A stretch of DNA of 64,000 nucleotides from Asparagopsis taxiformis (Eukaryota; Rhodophyta; Florideophyceae; Bonnemaisoniales; Bonnemaisoniaceae), in contig JALQPE010000317.1 in the NCBI GenBank assembly GCA_030407315.1, forward strand, positions 1-64,000, given 5' to 3'. Position 1 is the first letter of the stretch. Each line of letters opens with the position of its first letter. The position numbers and the translations under genes were made by a program. Below the pieces are notes generated by a model. That model was not told where the DNA came from. It saw only the letters and a program-made list of their open reading frames with translations, and made no database searches. Shown here in pieces: positions 59,293 to 64,000 of the stretch.

Positions 59293-62200
59293 ATGCAGCC
59301 AACCGATCCTGCACAGTCCCAGGCACAAGCACAGGCTCAAGCGCGCGCCCAACAACTTGCTATTCATTCGCAACAACAAGTGCAGCAAGTTCAGTCTCAG
59401 CAACCGCCGCAGCAACAACAACCACGCCTCCCGCATTTGCAGCCACAAGCAATTGCTCAGCAGCGGTCAAACATGCAACAGCCGCCGCAAATGCAGCAAC
59501 CTCATTATCACCATCAGCAACGCCAGCATCCATCCCACCGTCAGCAACAAATGGACCATGTTGTCAAGCGTGTGGTGTACGAACAAAGCGCACAATATCA
59601 TCTCAACCCGCCTAATCAGCAACCGGGCTATTATCCGCCTTACTCCAATACGCAGACACCCGGTCCCGGGCCTCCGCCGTCTTCTACACGACACAATGCC
59701 GTTTATGCTTCTCAGAGTCTTCCGCATGAATATCAACGACAACAGAGCTCTATGGCCCTATCGAGGGATGCGCAAGTTGTGCAGCCATTATCGCAATCTC
59801 GGATTCCAGCAAGCCATCAAATGCATGCACAGCCCACCCATCCTCAGCAGATGCAGGCCAGACAGCCTTCCAAAGGGGTAACTCCTTTACCCGGTCAGCC
59901 AATGTCTCTTGTTCCCATGCGTCCGCAACAACAGCAGTCACCACAGACACAGGACCAAGTTCAGAAGCAGTCTCAGCAGCCTCAGATTCCCCATCAAATA
60001 CCACATGCTTCACAGCCAACTATGTCTGCCTCGTCACAGAGGTTGCAGCAACATCCCGATAGGAGGCCGTCGCCCTCACAAATTCATCCACCGTCTCAAA
60101 CTGCGATGCACATGTCCTCAGCGCCACAAACAACTGCCCTTCACCAGCAGCCTCACCAACTGCAGAGAGCTATGCTTCAAAACCAGCCTCTTCCATCGCG
60201 ACAGCGTAGTCTCTCTGCACAGCATATTCCACCCGCGCAGCAGAAGAAGACTCAGCAATCTCCCCAACCAGCACAGCAGCAGGTGCAACAGCAGGCAACT
60301 CAACAGCAGCAGGTTGCTCAGCAACAACAACCAACGCAACAGGGGCAGCAACAGCCTCTGCATCAAGCACATCATTTGAGCCAAGCACAGCAACAAGCTC
60401 AGCAACATGCGCAAGCGCAACAAGTTCACCAGCATGCTCAGCATCAAGCGCAGCAACAGGCGCAAGCGCATACACAGGCTCCGCAACAACAAGTGCAGGT
60501 GCATCAAGCACAACAACAAGTGCAAGCACATACACAGGCTCAACAACAAGTGCAGACGCTCCCTCAGGCGCAGCAACCAGTGCAAGTGCATCAGACACAA
60601 CAGCAGGTACTGCCACATTCGCAGGCTCCGCAGCAAGTGCAAGTACATCCGCAACAGCCCCAGGCGCATCAGCAGTCGCAGCAGCAAGTTCAGACACACC
60701 CGCAGGGTCAACAAGTTCAGGTACATCAACAGACTCAGCAACATATCCAAGCACACCAACAAGCCCAGCAGCAATTGCACCCGCAGCAGACTCATCAACA
60801 GGTACAAACTGTCCAGCAGGCCCACCAAGTTCAAACTGTACAACAGATGCAGTCGCAGCCTCACGAAGCAGGTCAAGCCGTGCCACCGCCTCATCAGCAA
60901 GTACAGACAACACAACAGTCGCATTCCCAACAACCTGTTACTGAATCTGTCCCCGAACAGCAGGCAAATGTGCCGCGACCTAGTGTAGGACGCGGTGAAG
61001 CTCGTGTTATTGCGAGTGCAGGGCACCAGCGCGTCGTTATGGTTACGGAAATCCCAGCGGATCAAAGTGGAGAAACAAGACAGCTGAAGGTTGAAGACGC
61101 CCTTGCATATCTCGAACAAGTGAAGACACAATTCGCATCAGAACCAAGCGTTTACAATAACTTCTTGGACATTATGAAGGAGTTCAAGGCTCAAAGTATA
61201 GACACGGGAGAGGTTATCAAAAGAGTTAGTACCCTCTTTGAAGGGCATAGACGCCTTATTCTCGGGTTTAATACATTCCTACCGCCCGGATATAAGATTG
61301 AACTACGAGATGATCCACAGACTGGCTGCATAACTGGGTATTCAGCTCCTGGTGGAGTTTTTTCCGCACTGCCGACGGGAACTGGTGCTCCTCCACAGGC
61401 AGTACCGCCACCGCCTCCACCTCTACCAGTAGATGCATCCAACGGGAAACCAATTCCGTTTCAATCTATGCAACGTCCACAGCAGCAGGCTGCGCGCCCC
61501 AACCATGTGCAGACACAGTCTCAGCTACCACAAACAGAAGGCATTTATGAGAGAAACCCATTCATGACTCATTCCCATGGAGTTGCAGAAAAGGCAGCGA
61601 ACGGTGCTCTACCTCCTATCCCAACTGGTCAACATACTGAATCTGTTGATTTGCGAGCTAAAGTCCCGGCCACAACACCTGCATCAAATGATAACGCAGC
61701 AGCAGCTCTAGCAGGCGGATTAGCTGGATCTCCAGCCGCAGCTGCTGTAGCTGCCGGAAAGCCAATCGAATTTAACCAAGCGGTTATGTATGTCAACAAA
61801 ATCAAGAGCCGCTTTTCTGAAGATGAAGCCGTTTATAAGACATTCCTTGATATATTGCAAACATATCAGAAAGAACAAAAGAGCATAAGTGAAGTGTTCA
61901 AACAAGTATCACATTTGTTCCAAGATCATGATGATCTTCTGAATGAATTTTCCCACTTTCTACCAGAAGCATCACCTTCCGTAGAGAGGTATGCGGCAAA
62001 TTCACGAAAGGAATCTCCAGACAATTCGTCGATGCAAAACAAAACAAGAGCCTCAAGAGTCTGGACACCCACCCGCGGAGACTGCTTCGGATGTTCCTGT
62101 CTCATATTCCCAAAGCAACACAGGAAAAGGCAAAGAAAGGGCTAGAGGCATCGCGCCTGGAAGAGCCAAGGGTGGGAAGTCGAGCTCCACAACTCCAGGT

Positions 62201-64000
62201 GTTGTGAGTGGTATTTCCAAGGCGAACAATAGTACGGCTCGTCGTTCATCTTCTGCAGCTGATAACAACAAAAGTCGCCGAAGAGCTACAACGATAAAAA
62301 AGCTTGGCGGGGAAATCAAGCAGAACGCTCCCATTGCGACAAGTAGTGCACCGACAAGTTCGGCTCAAGCTCCTGATTTGGAGCTGGAGTTTTTTGAAGA
62401 GCTGCGCAGTCAGTTGGGAGATGAAGGCCAGCAGAATTTTTCAGAATTCATCAAATGTCTCTCATTGTTCTCGCAAGAAATCATTTGTGGAGACGAGCTC
62501 ATGCGACTTGCAGACGGGCTTTTGAACCATCGCAAGCCATTGATAGATGCGTTTAGAGCGTTCGTGAACCAGTCAGACCCGAATGCAACACAAACGGCAG
62601 TGGCAATATTGAAGAGGGCAAGGAATTCGGATGCAGCAGGACAAGCTACAGGCCTGAAGAATACAAGTACGCCGGCACGTGTGAATTCACCTGCAGCGCG
62701 AGAGCGTATCAGGAATCTCCCACTACCAAGACTTGCTGTAGAAGGGCCTAAAACACTTGGTGCTGGTGCGAAATCGCCAAAGTTAAACCCTCTATATAAA
62801 GGGCGCCCGTTATCTGAAATAGGACGTGATTACGGAACAGCGCGTGATGATTCGAAGTCATATGCGGCGCTGCCGTCCGATGTTGGAAACATGCAATGCT
62901 CTGGCATGAGTCCTCAAGACCGAAGTGTTCTGAATCATGTTTATGTATGTCGTGGTGATACGTCTATGACGCTTCTGGGAGATGATGCCCCAAGAAGATC
63001 ATCGAAAGGAAAGCGTGCGACAGGAACATCGCAGAAGCACGGTAGTTCATTAACAGGCAAGAGTGCGCAGGTGGGTTCAAGTGGATTATCGATTTCAAGC
63101 GATATTCCCGTAAGTCCGCGCACCGTAGTGAATGGGTTTGCGAAAGGAACACTCGTTGGGGTTGAAGATCAGCGTGTCGAACTGGATTTGCTCATCTCGC
63201 GGACGGAGAACATAATCAAAAAGCTTGAACGGTTGGTATCCGGAGACATGCGTGTTGCTTCGTTAACAGCGCTGGATCTAAGGCCGGTGGAGATGATATA
63301 CCGAGACTCATCTGCAGATTTTGTCGATATGCTGAAAGGCAATCCAGCGATTACTGCACCCATCGTTCTAACAAGACTAAAGCAACGTCTTTCAGATTGG
63401 ATATCATCTCGAAAGAAAATGGAACAAATTTGGAAGTGTAAGCGATTCTCAAAGAATCGATCACAGGACGACTTTCCACTGACCTGGCAACGGTCTGAAC
63501 TGGTGCAGGAGGTGATGGAATCAAAAGCTGTTCAGGAGAATGACAAGGACGGCAGCTGTGCAGAAAAACATAGGCGTGCAGGAGATGTCTTACAACGGGA
63601 ATTTGTACATAATGATGATAATCGAGCTTTGGTCGTTGATCTGTTGTGGCACATCTTGGAGTGGGAAGCAAATGATGTGGAAGAAGCTGAACGCTCTGTT
63701 GAGATGCTGGAGCGCTTGTACGATATATTACAAAGGTTTGCGAAAGTTGAGCAGCCTCTGTATACTGATGAGTATCTATACGCCTACATTCGGCTGCTTG
63801 CGGCGGTTTCGGAGCGTATGGGTTATATTCTGGAACACAACTATGATGGTGTGGCGGTGAAACAGACTATAGAGAAGATCAAAGAAGTTCTAGATGGCAC
63901 TGTTGATATGTCGAATTATGACGAATACTGCAAGGAAACATATGGTGATGGACGTCGTTGGGAGTACCTTTTGTGCGACCTGCCGCACATCTTGAAGCGG
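59293..64000 (+). CDS. SIN3: SIN3-family transcriptional corepressor, incomplete at the right edge, one frame change
   Basis: Scaffold of the Sin3-HDAC corepressor. A glutamine-rich region of about 560 residues (59300-60970, rich in QQ, HQ and VQ) precedes PAH1 (about 61090-61300, QLKVEDALAYLEQVKTQF), PAH2 (about 61760-61970, FNQAVMYVNKIKSRFSEDEA) and PAH3 (about 62380-62570, LEFFEELRSQLGDEGQQNF). The HDAC-interaction region then runs to the window end (from about 62770). The frame that holds PAH1 and PAH2 stops at 62145. PAH3 and everything after are in another frame, open to base 64000. The shift is either one base in the A-rich tract near 62032-62046 or an intron; a candidate is GTATGC at 61989 to CAAAG at 62115 (127 bases), which would restore the frame. 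The 3' end is outside the window. Confidence 0.9.

Noticed and set aside
60118..61131. Long leucine-rich frame on the minus strand (and a second Ala/Val-rich one at 60170-60913)
   Set aside because: These are antisense readings of the CAG/CAA-rich glutamine tract of SIN3; the composition follows directly from the repeat.
1..64000. CRISPR arrays, bacterial operons, rRNA or tRNA genes
   Set aside because: No regularly spaced repeats, no Shine-Dalgarno-type spacing and no rRNA- or tRNA-like sequence was found; the gene content is eukaryotic nuclear.

Overview
The window reads as nuclear DNA of a photosynthetic eukaryote with very few introns. The best fit is a red alga, probably a florideophyte of the Chondrus/Gracilaria kind; this is inference. 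The evidence is a plastid-targeted phosphoribulokinase, a nuclear NblB-like phycobilisome-degradation protein with a transit peptide, a plastid membrane protein of the plant At5g03900 type, and a PAPS-transporter-like carrier of the kind needed to make sulfated galactans. Nuclear genes such as U1-C, an E(z)-type SET protein, SIN3, a MadBub checkpoint protein, poly(A) polymerase and a CTR copper transporter sit close together, mostly as single uninterrupted frames and often divergently. One gene, a PDI-like protein at 57.6-58.3 kb, has a clear 80-base GT-AG intron.

Layout. 1-12.5 kb is gene-poor. It holds a possible four-pass membrane protein, two divergent cysteine-rich secreted paralogues (4.66-6.39 kb and 7.30-8.38 kb) that each carry one disablement, and a field of diverged repeats near 9.5-10.4 kb. 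12.7-24.5 kb holds an FkbM-type methyltransferase, phosphoribulokinase, a divergent pair of paralogous GTPase-like proteins, an unknown protein, the At5g03900-like plastid protein and a channel-type CLC protein. 24.6-36.1 kb holds the E(z)-like methyltransferase with a novel repeated tail, a small secreted cysteine-rich protein, a CTR copper transporter, U1-C, seryl-tRNA synthetase and MadBub. 36.2-41.6 kb holds a short-chain dehydrogenase, a 379-base MITE with 19-base terminal inverted repeats, the PAPS-transporter-like carrier, a RING-H2 protein and a doubtful small ORF. 42.5-54.5 kb holds a hemerythrin-like helical protein, poly(A) polymerase, the NblB-like protein, a PH-domain kinase, an ARM-like protein, a kelch-BTB protein and a secreted protein ending in a Hedgehog-type Hint domain. 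55.3-64 kb holds a PAK-like kinase with two CRIB motifs, the spliced PDI-like protein and SIN3, which runs off the right edge.

Four otherwise convincing genes have reading-frame breaks that a single-base change would repair: the cysteine-rich gene at about 5.64 kb, the GTPase at 17.3 kb (two compensating shifts across its P-loop), MadBub at 35.16 kb and SIN3 near 62.0 kb. A fifth gene has an in-frame stop at 8206-8208. Draft-assembly indels could explain several of these, and SIN3 could instead contain an intron.

The most unusual items are the Hint-domain protein, the double-CRIB kinase, the ABBA/KEN-rich MadBub, the five-fold acidic GGG motif in the E(z)-like tail, the MITE with paired palindromes, and the two divergent paralogue pairs.
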